Source: Stropharia rugosoannulata (taxonomy: Eukaryota; Basidiomycota; Agaricomycetes; Agaricales; Strophariaceae). From it: a DNA stretch of 64,000 nt. The notes beneath the pieces are model-generated. The model did not search any database and was not told the DNA's origin. It was given only the letters and a program-made list of their open reading frames with translations. The stretch is from NCBI GenBank assembly GCA_028532985.1, contig JANCIK010000004.1, forward strand, positions 124,001 to 188,000, given 5' to 3'. The translations under genes were made by a program, and so were the position numbers. This document shows, one piece after another, positions 10,328 through 23,795 of the stretch; positions within the stretch are counted from its first letter, which is position 1, and the number at the start of each line of letters is the position of its first letter.

Positions 10328-13300
10328 TCACTCAACGACTTCGAACCGACTCCTCTTTCCGCCCCTCTCGTCCTCCCCATCTTCCAGGCCGCGCTTCTCG
10401 CTCCCGCTGGTTCCCATCCCAGACCCATCGAGGCCATCCATCATCCCCATGAATCCGTCCCCGTTCACGATATTCTGCAGGATGACGTTGTACTGCTCAT
10501 CCGAGAGGCCCATGCTAGCAAGGGGGTTCACGCGGCCCATGTCGCTCGTGTCGTCCGTCCCGTCGCCGAAGAACTGGAAGTTGAAGGGGGAGGGCGCGTT
10601 CGGTGTCGAAGCATTCGAGGATGTGAGGGGGACAACTGCAGAAGAGGATGAGGAAGGCGTCGAGGGCGGCAGCATGAGCAGATTGTTGGCGCCCTGGCGA
10701 ACGGCCTGCTCGAAGTTGGTGTCGGACAGCGGTGGAATACCGACCGTGCGCGAGAGTTTGGACATCTGTTGTATCACCTTGAGATGCATGAGGTGTTTCT
10801 AAAGGCAGCGTGTCAGGCATAAACGTAGCAGCGAGGACGGGGCGCGGCCTACCTCGAGCATGTCCAGAAGGCCTTCTTTTGTGAAGGGCTTCGGGAGAAT
10901 ATCGTTCATACCTGACGAGTAATACGTCATGATTTCGTTAGGTTTTGAATTGCTCGTCATCGAGATAATCGGCGTCCCCTGGTCGAACTTGCGAATCAGG
11001 TTTGTCGCGCTCACACCATCCAGCTTGGGCATGACAATGTCCTATATATATCGAAAACGAGACCTTATCAGTCTGGACTGGTGAAAGCCGGAAAGTACAT
11101 AAAGAATCGATACGCACCATCAGCACCAGATCGTACTTCTCCAAGTTCATCTTATTCACTGCGCCTACCCCGTCTACCGCCACGTCCGTCGTGCAGCCGA
11201 ATACCTTCAAGAATTTGCTGCTCAACTTCCGGCTCACAGCGTCGTCGTCTACGAGCAACACACGCGGGGGTACAGCCCATCCAGGTACAAATGTCGACCG
11301 CCGCACACGCAATTTCTGCTGCGTCGCCCCGCTCTTCGCTCCCGAGCTAGGCGCTTGTAGGGAAGCCATTGCAGGAGGTAGTGACGAGCCCACAGGTGGT
11401 GTCGGCCTGACCACTTCGTCAGCATCATCCACGTCTTCGGAAGAGCCGTAAGTCTGCCCTTGTCTCGACGCGGGTGCACCGTCAACGCCACCCAGGCCGT
11501 TGCTCAGCTCGCTACTTGAGCTCGTTGTGAGGGCACTCGGATCGAAGCTCCAGTTACCTTGCGAATCCTCGATGTACGTATTCCGCGGCAACAGATGGCC
11601 AACGGTATACACCTGGAGTCCTTCATGCGTCATCACCTCGTCTGGAAGTGCAGGGCCTAGCGCCTGGCGCAGGGAAGCAGACTGAGGGGAAGAGGAATCG
11701 TACTGCGACAAGCCGCCCGGGGGGCTAAGCATCGTCCAGCTCCCAGATGGCGAAGGATTTTGGGATTGTTGCTGCTGCGCCTGATGCTGCTGCTGCTGCT
11801 GCTGTTGTTGTTGCTGGCTCTGTTGGTCCTGAATGACACGATTTGTGAATGGAGCTCCACTGTCGCTCCTCCTTGGCCTCCTCCCGCGAGCATCGTCCGT
11901 GGCAGTGTAGTTCATATCTGTGACCCCCGCAGCTCCAGAAAGTGGCATCTCGCGCTCACGGCTCTCGTTGAAGCCCGTACTCCGTGCAAGGCTCGATTCC
12001 CCTTGTTGCGACTGCTGCGCCCATCCGGCTCCACTGCCGCCCTGCACCGTTGCAGCTGCAGCCGCCGCCGCTTCCCCTTGTCGCTGGTTGTAGTATTCCC
12101 GCAGCTGGGCAAAGTGATCCCCCCGCGACCGCGGTCCCGCGCTGGTATCCGCGCTAGGGGCCTGTTGTTGTTGCGGAAGGGCGACGTCCGCACTACCCGC
12201 TCCGTCTGGGAACGATCCGCTTGGTCCCCACCCGGTGGTAGGCCCAGCTCCGCCGAGTGCAGCGCGCCTGCTGAGCTCGCTCATCTGCATGAGCGTCGCA
12301 CGGCCGATATCTCCCTGACCACGTACAGCTTGCGGAGGAAGGAAGAGGCCGGGGTCTGTGAGGGAGCTCGGGGCGAATGTTGGGAACATGCCTGAACTGC
12401 TGCCCGAGCTCGCTACGCCGGCGGCCTGTTGTTGGGCATGTATCGCTTGTAGGTACTGTCGAAGCTTCGCTGAGTGACTCTCCGGTTGTTGTTGCTGCTG
12501 AAGATCTTGAACTAGCCCACCTTGCGGCGTACCCGTTGATGACGTCGACGCTTGTAATTGGTTCTCCATATCCATTGGCGAGGACATGAGCGAAGCATGT
12601 TGGGAGGGCGGCGCACTGATACTGGCTTTTGGTAGTGGTCCTTTGCCTATTGTCGACAGGGATTAGAAACAAATAAAAGTGTAAGTAAGGGCACAATTAG
12701 TCCATGCATCGACAGACAACCCCACAAGGCAGGTACGTGCAAGCAAAAATAGCACGCACGCATAATAGTCAACGTTCAACCAAATGACATGAACATCAAT
12801 GCAGCCAGAGGGAAATAAGAGGACAGACAAACGCAGAGTCCAGCCCAACAGTCGTACCACACCATCATCAAGTGTAAAACGAACGATGTGTAGACCAGAA
12901 GCACGACATTCGTTTCATTCCACGAAGTGACATCACCGCAGACGTCGAGCAGCATCAACGATAGCACAGCACAGTCGAGAGCGGAGTCGAGAGCGGTCGA
13001 AGGTGGGCACAGCCGAGTAGCAACAGTGATAACGTTACGCACAGCAGAACCCAAACGAAGCAGCGTTCACACCGTATGAGTGAAGAAGCGCAAAAGGGTT
13101 TCCGATTATTGCCAGTTAGGATTGGATTGCCGATCGAGATTCATGTCGAATAGAGTCGATCCCAGGATATAGGGGTCCAGACCGCATAAATAGGCGGGGC
13201 CAGACCGGACCAGGGGGAGCCAGGGGGCGACCAGGGCCGAGATGCGTGGCAGACGGGTGGGTAGAAAGTAAATAAAAGAGACGAGGGGAGATTTAGTCAG

Positions 13301-15212
13301 TTCTTGTTTCTTTCCAGTTTATAGGTAAGAAGAGAAACGAAGGCACCCTTCTTGGGGAAGGGTGGGAGAAGAGTGAAAGTGGCACAAGAGGCGGGGGTGG
13401 CATGGGCGGAGGCGATGGCAACGGTGTATAGTGAAATGCGGGGAGTAAGTGTGTACAATGTTAAATAGCGAATAAATCAAGCTGGTTAAAATGAAACAAG
13501 TAATTGGGACACTGAAACTATGCTATTGGATTGTATCGTACGAGGGAAGGCAGCTACACGACATGAAACGCGCTGTGAAGCAAACGAGAAGCATGTAGAG
13601 AAGGGCACGATGTCAAATAGAAGGGCTGGTATAGATATATGTTACGATAGGAATTCATTGTGTACAAGTACGCGAAATTGAAATATGCACGTATGCGTGT
13701 ATATGCGAGCATAAATACATAGATAAGTCCACGGTCTATGGAGAGCCAGGAATTTTGGATAGAATCGTTTGTTGCAGAGCGAGGGGGGGTGAGACAGCAA
13801 AAGAAATAGAAAGGGAATAAAAAGAGAAAAGGGGAGGGGAAAGAGCCACATGCCACGTTTTATTTTACAAGCCGCAAAAGACAAAGAGACCAAATTTAAA
13901 AATGCAAATCGAGAAGCCTACTCACCTCCCTCTAGAAACCAGCCGATTAGGCTTTGCATCAAGCCGTCCTGCTGCGCCATGCCACGTTGGAAGCTGACGA
14001 GTTCGACGAGAACATTCTCGTAATTGCGCTCTAGATTCCGGATACGACCTCGGAGGTCATCACCTTCATCTTTTAACCGTTGAATTTCCGCGGTTAGATG
14101 TGCGCGTGTCGGTGAAGGTGAACGTCGTCCGCCTACGGTATGCAGCGGGCCGCTAGGATACGCGGAGGAGGAAGGGTAGGGATATGAGGAGCCCGCACCT
14201 TGGGGTGGGGGGTAAGGTGCAGAAGCTGATGCTGGGGCCGCGTTAGCCACGGCTGCTGAGGCCGCTGGTGTATATTTGCGCTGGGCGGGAACTTTGCGCT
14301 TGATGTTTTCCAGTGCGTCGCGTCTGTCCGCGTGAAAATCAGGATGTCGGAACGTCCAGCTCTGCAGCAAAATGTCAGCCATAGTTCACTAGAAAACCAG
14401 ATTAAAGTTACGGAGATAATAAGATCAAAAACATGCGGAGGCGATTGACACAATTGGAGCAAAAGAATAGGCTCCGAAGGTGGAAAATTGATAGCGCAGA
14501 GATGGGAAGGAAAACTTACGTGCTCGCCAAACTGGTTATCGTCCGTATTCTTCACTTTGTGGAAGTCGTATTTATTCAGCTGGCGCACGAAGCTAGCAAA
14601 GTTGGAGTGCTTGAACATGCGTGGCAGGATGGATTTTGTGAATTCGTTCATGTCCTTGACGACAAAGCAGTCGCCGAGCGGTCCCCAACATACTACTGAC
14701 TGAAACGACGGGTCTTCGAGCATCCTAACACAGAAAGATAAGTCGTGACGACCTAAACACGCGCAGATAGTAGCCTATTCGCGCCCGTAAATGACGTACT
14801 TGTACAACTTCTTTACAAAGTCGCTCGTCGAAGGCATGGGATCCTCAGCCGCGCGTGGCTGCTGCGAGGGGAGCGTGGGCGGCTGAGCACTGCTCCCAGC
14901 AACCGATGCACTCTTCTCGTCTACGTTATACGCCATGTCGTGCTGATGGGATTCGCGCTTTACGTGCCGTTCTTGCTGCTCGGACTGATACTGGTGATAT
15001 TGCTGGCGGATTGCAACTCGGGCCTGGTCTGTATTAGACAGCTGCTGTTGCCAGGACGAGGGGGATGCGGATGGGGAGGACGGGGAGTTGTCCTCTGAGG
15101 AATAGTACTGCTGCTGCTGCTGCTGGGGCAGGACGCTGTAGAGCTGCTGCCGGTGGTGATCTGAGCGGGAAGAGGTGGATCGGGTGTCGGGATAGGCAGG
15201 GGCAAAGTCCAT
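10328..15212 (-). CDS. SKN7: SKN7-type transcription factor: HSF DNA-binding domain, coiled coil and response-regulator receiver
   Basis: Fungal two-component output regulator for osmotic, oxidative and cell-wall stress; acts in the nucleus and receives phosphate from an Ypd1-type phosphotransfer protein. Six exons fit in frame: 14800-15212, 14520-14724, 13926-14361, 11118-12646, 10853-11041 and 10328-10798, giving 1080 residues. Order: a Gln/Ser-rich N-terminus; an HSF domain (DFVKKLYKMLEDPSF, FVVKDMNEFTKSILPRMFKH, FASFVRQLNKYDFHKV, TFRHPDFHA); a Pro-rich linker; a coiled coil (LTAEIQRLKDEGDDLRGRI); a long Gln-rich region; and a receiver (RVLLVDDDAVSRKL, the phospho-acceptor Asp in VLMDIVMPKLDG, the Thr in ISMTSN, and Lys in LPKPFTK). 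All receiver catalytic residues are present. The first ATG of the frame is at 15212, but the frame stays open to about 15398, so an upstream coding exon is possible. The third intron is 1279 nt, very long for this genome. Confidence 0.92.
12647..13925 (-). other. Long intron inside SKN7 (1279 nt)
   Basis: Donor GTGAG follows the exon ending in FLEGG, and the acceptor CAATAG precedes the exon continuing KGPLPKA. The frame is preserved across the join. All other introns read in this window are of the order of 30-80 nt. I see no transposon ends, LTRs or conserved protein inside it; it is AT-rich toward the donor side, with purine-rich tracts. Confidence 0.75.
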
Positions 15213-15398
15213 TCGCTGCGTCGCGGAAGGGCCAGAACTTATTTGAGGGGGGGAGGATGAGCGAGCGCAAGGGGCAGCAGCGATAAATGCGCCCAAGCTC
15301 AAGGTCCTAGGCCCTCCAAAACGCCCAGAGCCATCCTCCGCTTCTTGCCGGTTCCAGGCCGATCTGGACCCACCGCCATTTTCGGCCACTTGTCCCAC

Positions 15399-18300
15399 GC
15401 TCCGGCACCTGTCGTTTCATCAACTCATACTCACAGCCTGCACTTCATGGCATAGTATTAGTACTAATACGCTGGGTTGCAAAAATAAACGCTACCATAC
15501 CTGAGCTACACGCCAGCTACCACGCGTTTCTATCTGGACAGCGGCAGCATACATGCATCAAACACCGAATCTGTCTCACTTGAAAACTGTCCTTCCCGGA
15601 CTTGCATAGCCTTGGTATTGTTGCACCGTGCCCTTCTAGCCGTTGCGAGAATATGGACATGGCCTTCGTTCTCAGTCGCAAAGTCGTGAGAGATGGTCCG
15701 TTATGTGCGCATCTTGCTGACATGTGGGGCGATATGTTGGAAACACATCCGTCGAAGCGGGGTGAGCGGTCCATCCATATGGTGATCTTTAATGACTGAC
15801 ATTGAGCCCTCGAAGTCATACACATAATTTATCTGTGAGTCCAGAACATATAACTGACAGCCGAGTTATTGATTTAACAAAGGCTCAGGTAGTAGCAGTA
15901 GTGTAGGACGATGATACACACCGCAGACTACAGCAGATTTCAGTGGTGGTCACTACGACCAAAGTCTTCAATCTCTCGAACGGAGTATGGATTATCCAGC
16001 CACACGAGGACTAGTTTCGGCAAGAGAATGATGTATCCTTGCATCTTCGTAGACCTTCATTCAAGGTAACGAGGTCACTCGGAGGCGTTTCGGTCAAGCT
16101 CACAAAACGGGATTGCCGAGCATTTCGATGCCCCCGTACATCGGACTGAGCGCTTTCATTAGCCAATCACTCTACCACAATGCTCTCTACCACAATGCTG
16201 ATAATTCCGAGGAGATTAATTCCATGACGTACTGTTGTGTTCAAACTTCAATGAACTCTGGGGTTCAGTATACATATGTTCTTCTTGCACCACATCTCTT
16301 AGATGTGGTACAAACTCTTGTAAACTCCAATAGAGTTCACTGATACACGCACGTGTACAAGAGTATATGAACTATTTTCAGTTTCTTAACAGTGCCGAAA
16401 TCAATGCGCCGCGAATTTTAGCAGCGATAAGACTATTTACGTACCAATGGAAGTTGGAGTAAAGTCTGGAGACGAGAATGGGGAAAGCGTGGACTAGATA
16501 ACGCAATGGAAATTGCGCTTGAATGATTGCGCGCCTTTGCGTAGAGAGAAAGAGGCACCGCGGCTGGAACGTAGGTAGTTAAAATTTGAGCGCGCGTGTT
16601 GTCAAAGTCGGCCAAGAAAACGCCGGCGTCGCGGTAGCCCTGTCCTGTGCATCTTTGCGTTCGCTGAGGTTGTGCGCAGCCTGTGTTCAAAATTTGACCA
16701 GCCATTGAAGAGGTAAGTGCCAGCGGCGATCTCCAAGGTAACGAGAGCGTGAGGGGCTTCGGAAGGACCTTGAGTCGGAGTCGTTAGGCCCACGGTCGGC
16801 CGTCGATACGCAAGGGACTGATAGCTAGTGAGGAGTGTAAGGGTTCAGCTAAACAAGCGAGGTGACATGTAGAGAGTACCAGAGACAGCTATATGTCAAA
16901 AAAATATGAATATATGCGCATATATGCGGGTAATGAGACAGAAAAGACGAGTATATACGTGTGAATGCTGTGTGAATGAGAAACTTACGAGACGCGGTTA
17001 TGCAGTAAACAAAGGCTAAAAAATCTCTCGAAAGTCAACGTGCTTGCGACATGTAAATCAGCGTCGTCAGCAGTCAAAGCAAGGAGCCAGTCATCGATAG
17101 ATTAAAAAGACTTAGTACGCGTTATGCCGCCAAGAAGAGATACACAAATAGAAGGATTAGAGCATGGGCCCGACGGTGACGCAGGGAGGCTTTGAACTAA
17201 TGCCAAGAGGGGTAATCTCAACGAAGGCAGGGTGCGACGACAAAGGGAAACGAGGAGTAGGGGAGACCGACAAGGTCAAAAGGTCAAGGTGAGTATAGTG
17301 TATGTGCTAGTACATATACGATATCTAGGAAGGTCAATAAGGACAAACTGACTCAATAAGGTAAGAGTGTAGCCAAAAGGGGAGAATGGCATAACATCAT
17401 GACAGAAAGGCATCGAGCAACCATTCGCGTTAGCATAGCCCCAGGCGCTTAACTGGCTTCTAGGCAACAGGACTCGGGATTCGGGAAGCTCCCGCTAACC
17501 TTTGTCCGGATTTGGCAGATTTTTTAGAGTCCAGATTTGGGCATTTCTTTGTCCTAGATTGCCGGATTTGCGGGCGCAGCAGGCTGACCTTTGTCCGGGA
17601 ACGCGGATTTCACTGAATTTTGGGGCAAAAAGTGGCAATAGTTTGGTTTGGTACTCGTAGAATATGATGATCTGAGTGAATGCAATACTATCTTACAGGA
17701 TGTTTACATGTTCTTCTGTAGATATCAATGTAAATCTGTTAGTATGACAATAGTAGAATCAAACAACATGCCCCGCAGGGAAGAAATATTTCTATATATA
17801 TATGGTATTTCCCGCATACTGTTGTCCGGTTTCGCGGATTGGATTTGAGATGCAAAGTAACACTAAAACTAGCTACTTTGAGGTCACATTTCTCAAAACT
17901 GGCCTGATTGATTTTCAAACTTGTAACTTGTTCTATGCTTATATTATTAAGGACTATCTCCTCAAGTATTTTCAGATTTTTTGAATGACTCCATTCCATA
18001 GGTGATAAGTGCCCTTCTTGCCATTTTTCAAAATTTCATTCATATATGCATGCAAATGGCTCAAATTTATATCAAACACATTCATTAGAAGGTCTATTCT
18101 ATATATCATTTTGAATTTTTAAAAACAGTTAGGCCGTTACTCAGTTACAGGTTTGACAACAGTGCAATACTTTTGATTGCCACTGTACATAGAATTCTTC
18201 TAAGATGAAAATAAATAGACTTTATGCCCAGGCCTCCGTTCTGAGGAAAACCATCGTTGGTCGGATGCTAATAATGGTATTCATCAACGCTTCACCAGTG

Positions 18301-18894
18301 TCACTAGCAAAACCTTGAACTTGCTATCTGTGATTACGCGCCTGATTGCAAGGTTAGATCAACATTCGCGGGAGTATAAATTTATCTGCTTGAGTTATTT
18401 TTATACCCGATTCCTGGGCCTAGACCCCTGTAAACTTCTGATATATGTGGCAGATACTTGGATGAGGTTTATGAGAAACATATAGTTATGGCACATCTGC
18501 TTAAGCGTGCTTGATTCTGAGGTTCCGGATGCCCTTCCGATCCGCTCGGCTCGTCCGCTAGTGAAGTTTTTCAAAAATAACTGGCAAGCTATTGGCAGTG
18601 GAAGAGATGAAGGCTGTTCAACACTTTTCATCGTGTTTGTATGGAATAAATGCACACTTCTTTATCCAGGGTTCAAGGGTGTGACTGCATTGAGTCGCAC
18701 ATCTTTTATTGACCTTGTACTTGTAAAGTACTTGCATTTCTAATGTATTTTGTGAAATTCGCGGCTCGTAAGTCGTTTGAGTCAGCCGCCGGGCCGCTAG
18801 CGCCGGTACGCAGTTAGCACAGCACCGTCAAACCTTCATCCTCCTTCATCCCCCTTCATCCTCCAACTCTCCTCCCGTTCTAGTCGTCATACTA
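15399..18894. other. Intergenic, SKN7 promoter side
   Basis: Contains the SKN7 upstream region. Minus-strand open frames at 16433-16793 read through Pro/Arg-rich sequence and end near a GT donor-like site, but no family is recognised, so they are not called. A mariner terminus lies at 18160-18190 (separate entry). The rest shows nothing I can support. Confidence 0.45.
18160..18190 (+). repeat. Orphan right terminus of a mariner-like element
   Basis: This 30-bp stretch, ending in a TA, is nearly the same as the right inverted repeat of the mariner element at 31417-33013: GTGCAATACTTTTGAT, then a T in place of C, then GCCACTGTA. No convincing left end or transposase was found to its left, so it is a solo or degraded terminus of the same family. 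Confidence 0.6.
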
Positions 18895-21888
18895 ATGGCT
18901 AATACTCCACTAGAACATCCGAACGCAGAGCTCCTCCGAAGCGCAACGAAGGGCTTCGATTTCCTGTTCTCCAACGACATTGTCTCTGCCCGCGAGCATT
19001 TCAAGAAGCACGATGACCCGTTTCATATGATGGGCTTGGGGGTGTGCGCGTTTCTGGAGGCTGCATTGGGCATGGAGGTGAGTCCATGCAATTCGGCGGC
19101 GGTATTGAGCTTATGAGCTGCTGTAGACTGCTTTGATGACAGAGGCAACTCGGTGCCTCGCCATCTCGGAGGCGGGTGCGCGCAAGCAGACGCGGGTACC
19201 AAAGCCCCGCGACCTCGAGTACAATGGAAGGTTTCACCACGGGCTGGAATGGGAGATCTTGAACGCTGACGCGGTCGTGTTGCTTGGTTTAACGCATGCA
19301 CTGAGGTATGTTCGACCGGGTGGAGCTGCAGCCGCGCGACGCTGACGCGTTTGTATGACCAGCGAGTCGTATATGGGGTACTTGCAATGCATGTGCGTAT
19401 TCCTTTGGTCCAATCTAACTCTCTCTAAAGGGGACGTGATTTTGCAGGTATTCATTAAACAGCGCCCACTCCAAGTTCACAAAGTGCGTTACCTGTTCCT
19501 CATTTCGTCATCTCTTTCTGATTATGATACAGGTTGTTCAAGACTGTGTTCCCTAATGGCCTGCCGCAAGTCCCCTTCGACCCCAAACCTACTGATGCAT
19601 TCCTCTCACTCCCCGCGAATCTTAAGCACAAAGACTCGGATCTCTCCCTGGCGTCCGCCGCTTCGTCGATATCTTCAGCGACACCTGCTAACAAAGTCGC
19701 GCCCGCACCTGCTGTAAAGTCGGGTTTCTTTTCCCGCTGGGTATCCACCGCATCTACCCCAACGCTTCCCCTTGAGACGGCGCCCATTGCACCCGACGGT
19801 CCGGTCGAAGACCTCATCGTCGCCGGCACAGCCTTCGGATTTGGGCTGTTCAACTTGGTTTTTTCATTACTGCCGAAGAAGGTCCAGTGCGTTGTCTGTC
19901 CCCTGATCATACATACAGTTAACTGACAGTTTCGTAGGGGAGTTGTAGGTCTCTTGGGATTCAAGCACGACCGGAAACTCGCGCTGCAAGCGCTGGCGCT
20001 AGCAGCAATGAAATATGATGTTCATGGTACTTTCGCAGGGTGAGCGTCGTTTTTCTTTAGCTCTCGGATGAGTTCCGAAGCCTGTGTGTTTTTGGAAATG
20101 ATTACCATCGTTCTGATGCTTCCTCCTAGCCTTGTATTAATGACATACCATGGGGTCGTTCTTCTGACGTCGGGATATCAAGCTAATGAAGACAAAATTA
20201 TGCAAGAGTACCAATCGATCGTTGACAGGTAGGTATCATACTTCGCAATTCTAACATCAAACTTGACACGTTTGTCCGTGAATAGAATTGCTGGCAGGTA
20301 CCCAGAAGGCGCGCTGTGGATTCTGAACCGGGTCAGTGGTTTTGATCTGGTCAAGTATTCATATCATTTAAAGTTTTTGTAGGCAAAAATAATGCGCATG
20401 GCGTATGAAGCTGACATAGCAATTTCAATCCTGCAGGAGGGACTTGAAGCTAGTAAAAACCATTCATTCGCACAGGCAGATACACTGGTATGTCTCCCCA
20501 CTTCCCCTGGACTGTGTCTTTGTTCTGACATTCCATGTATAGCTTATCTTCGAGTTGGCGTGGACGCTTCTTGCACAAATGCGCTATCAGGAAGCGGCTG
20601 ATGCCTTCTTAAAAATTACTGAACTTAATTCATGGTATGTATACGTTGTAGTTCCCGTCCGGCTTGTTCTGAAATTTCTGTGTAGGAGCCACGGAACCTA
20701 TTACTTCTTGGCTGCCGGTTAGTACAAGACTGTTAGGAGAGTCATCACTGACCAGGGAATTAGGATGCTACTTCTCTCTCGGTAATCTGGAGAAGACACA
20801 GAGCTTGTTCGATGCAATTCCAGATCTGATAGACAAGAAAAAGATTAACGGCAAAGACCTCCCAACAGAGGTGCTTATCAAGAAGAAGCGTACGTTCCAC
20901 TTGACTTATTTGAGGTGTACAAATCCTAAAACTTGTGTCCGTCAGTTGCATTTTACAAGGAAAAACAACGGCGCCTCACCGGGAGCGAAGCAAAATTTGT
21001 CCAGGCGATCAGGATCAGTCCCGCTGAAGGTGAGCAATTGTCTCATATATCAGAATCTCGAACTTACCCGATACACTCTAGAAATGGGAATATGTACGTG
21101 TTATTTCTTATATTTTATGTTCATTCATTTAAATCAGTAACCTAGTCTGGAACAATCACTCCCGTATATCCCCAGCTATCTCCCAAGCTCATATAGATAT
21201 TCTCACCTCACTCACGCCGCCCGTTTTCATTAGCAAAATCTCCTCTCCGGCGTCTGCAGCATCACCTGCCTCTACGAAGAGTCGCAAGTCAACCCTTCCA
21301 CAGTCTCTGTCCAATCTCCGTCTGGGAGAGGACGACCTGGACACACCTGACGAGCTCGCTGTCCGCGCCCTCCTTTTGGGCATCCACCACCGAACCAAAC
21401 AATGCTTCGAGGAGGCACGCGCGTTCCTCGACGAGGCTGCGGGATACCAATCTCGGATCACCGTGAGTACCTGGGTCGCAGGCATCGCTGAGTTTGAGCG
21501 CGCTGTGGTAGACCTGAAGGAGGCGCAAGTTATGACTGGGGAGCGCGTGATAGGCTACGGGAGCGGCCCCGTCTCTGCACAAGCTGCGGACAAGGGTTCG
21601 GAAGTTAGTGTGTGCACGACGAGTACCTCCGATTCGACTGCCACGGGCCTCAGTATAGACGCGGACAAGGCGAATGAAGGTGCGGCGAATAGCTGCCCGC
21701 CACCCATGTCCCCGGCGGAAAAGAAGAGGTATTGGACAGAAGTGCTGAAGAGCGCTGATGCGCGGTTGGAGGTTGCGCTGGGCCTAGCAACGAGCACGGT
21801 GGACCTGAGTTCGCGGTTGGATAGCCGGATTGTGATGCTCAGAGACGAGATTGCGACGAAGAGAGATATGATGGGTATTGCCCATTAG
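18895..21888 (+). CDS. IML2: IML2/TTC39 family tetratricopeptide-like protein
   Basis: In yeast Iml2 helps clear misfolded-protein inclusion bodies, in contact with lipid droplets; the animal relatives are TTC39 proteins. About ten exons join in frame from ATG 18895 ([14 protein letters not shown]) to the TAG ending at 21888, for roughly 640 residues. Characteristic parts: [12 protein letters not shown] near the start, [19 protein letters not shown], an [12 protein letters not shown] block, a Ser/Thr/Pro-rich insertion, [81 protein letters not shown] (a TPR-like helix pair) and [15 protein letters not shown]. The last exon has a low-complexity spacer before a conserved C-terminal helix pair. 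First intron is at 19078. No defect seen. Assignment rests on this motif order; the precise role in mushrooms is untested. Confidence 0.86.
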
Positions 21889-23795
21889 ATATTCTACATC
21901 ACTGGCAGCTTGCTATAGGCAGCGAACTCCACCCGACTTTATGGTCTTCTTCCCGTAAGTTGATCTACATAATCTGTTTCCGCCGTCGGGTTGTATAACT
22001 CGAGTTAATAAACCATATAGAACCGTAGAACCACTTTATATCATTATATAAGTAGGATAGATATTACTCGTACTCATAAACTCGTGTTAGATGGTGCCCT
22101 TCGCGAAGGTGGCTTTTGATGGACCGATGAGAGGAAGACTAGCCAAAACAAAGAGCTATGGTAACAAGAAGATGTGGTCTGCCCTGGAGTCCCGGTTGAT
22201 TGCGGCTAGTTTCTCTGTGTTAATAAAGCGTCGAATATTTTGCGAATTCAAGTCAAACGCAACATTTAACGCCTCTCCGTAACAAACAGGATCTTTTTCG
22301 GGGGGCACGGTCCGGGAAGTGGCGCGTATTACGTACTAATAGTACGCACGTGGCACGCCGCTGCGACTGACCAATGTCTGACCTTCGTCTGACCTTACCT
22401 TGATGTTCTCAACGAAGACTGCAAGTTAATCAGGATTCAGGCCTTCAGGAATGCAGAGCTCTCTTTCGCATATGAGCACCCTCCCAACTACGTTTTGTCG
22501 TCGTTGAGTTACGTCTTTCTTGGTTAACCCCCATCTCGACTTGGACCTCTCTGCAACTACCACATCAAACATTCTTGGGATATTTTCCGCCAGGTCTCAA
22601 CGTTCAACACTCGCATCCATTCAAAGTGCATCCGGCTCTTGCGTCATGTATGCTGTACTGCTTGCCTAGGCTGCGTATTTGATGACGAAATTCACATATG
22701 AAGAACGAAGATGTTCATCGAGCAAGCATGAGCTCAACTGACAACGACCGGTAGCAGCTTTGACTTCCATATATTTCAGGACGTCGAAGTATCAAATACG
22801 CTTGTCTTTTGAGACTTTTACACCGTTCTTGATTACCGTATATGACGAAATCAGGCTATAACCCACATCCAGTACCATGTTACTGCACCCACGTTTCACA
22901 CCCGTTGCCAGCGAAGTTGGCGCATGGACTTCCAATGGCCTGCATCTTCCTAGGGTCTCCACGCCGCGCAAGACGTTGTCCCGTTCAATAAATCTGTGTT
23001 CTACGTGTTTTGAAGTACCAAAGGCAATTGAATTTACCGTCTCGAGAGCTCCACGTCTTGAAAGCTTCACGTCTCTCGTTCACGTCTCGATCCGTTGAAC
23101 TCAGGAGTGGCTGGCTAATAGCTTGTGTATATCCTCCTTCCAGTACTGCTCATCCATTTTTGACTCATCCTCTCTGCAATCTCGCTATACTTGGTCATAC
23201 AGCAGGTCACTCACTCTGACCCTCGCACTTGGGTTATGCGTGGTACACAGCATATAGTGGTGTTATCTGCAGCTGCATTGGCCGTCTGCGAGATAATGCG
23301 CGATAATCTTAGAACGATCATATCGTATTCCTGCTGACACACAAGTAGCCCATACTGGACCGCTTTTGGTTATTTTGAGGCTCGAAGCGCTCGTAGTGAT
23401 CGGCCAACGATACTCGATCTACATGCCCTCTTAACGTGTCAACGGTTAACGAAGGTACTAGAGACTGCGGTAAGTCATGACGTTAATTTCAGCTAATGTC
23501 TTTCACTTATATCCGACGAGGCAGGCTGTTTACCCTTACGACTCAGCCTAACAGGGAGGACAGTGTCAATGTCTTTTTGATTTGATTTTAATCTATCAGC
23601 CCTAGGAAATGGGAGCCCGGCGAATTCCTCAATGGTTAAGAAGTCTGGCGCCGCTGTTAAAGGACCTGACCTTACAGGCTACGGCTCCAACGGATGCATC
23701 AAATACCCGGTGACCCAAGTTGTATAAATGCCAAACGATACAGCCTTGCTTGTTTCAAAGACTGTCCTCACGATATTATTGTGGACACCCCACAG
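21889..23795. other. Intergenic, no gene recognised
   Basis: Between two plus-strand genes. Open frames of 60-90 codons occur on both strands at 22.8-23.1 kb without motifs or splice logic. Holds the 3' region of IML2 and the promoter of the P450. Confidence 0.5.

Noticed and set aside
11657..12696. Plus- and minus-strand frames overlapping the Gln-rich region of SKN7
   Set aside because: Shadows of the CAG/CTG-rich coding strand; the SKN7 frame explains the region.
16433..16793. Overlapping minus-strand open frames upstream of SKN7
   Set aside because: Possibly a first exon or small gene, but no motif, no clear partner exon and no stop context that decides it.
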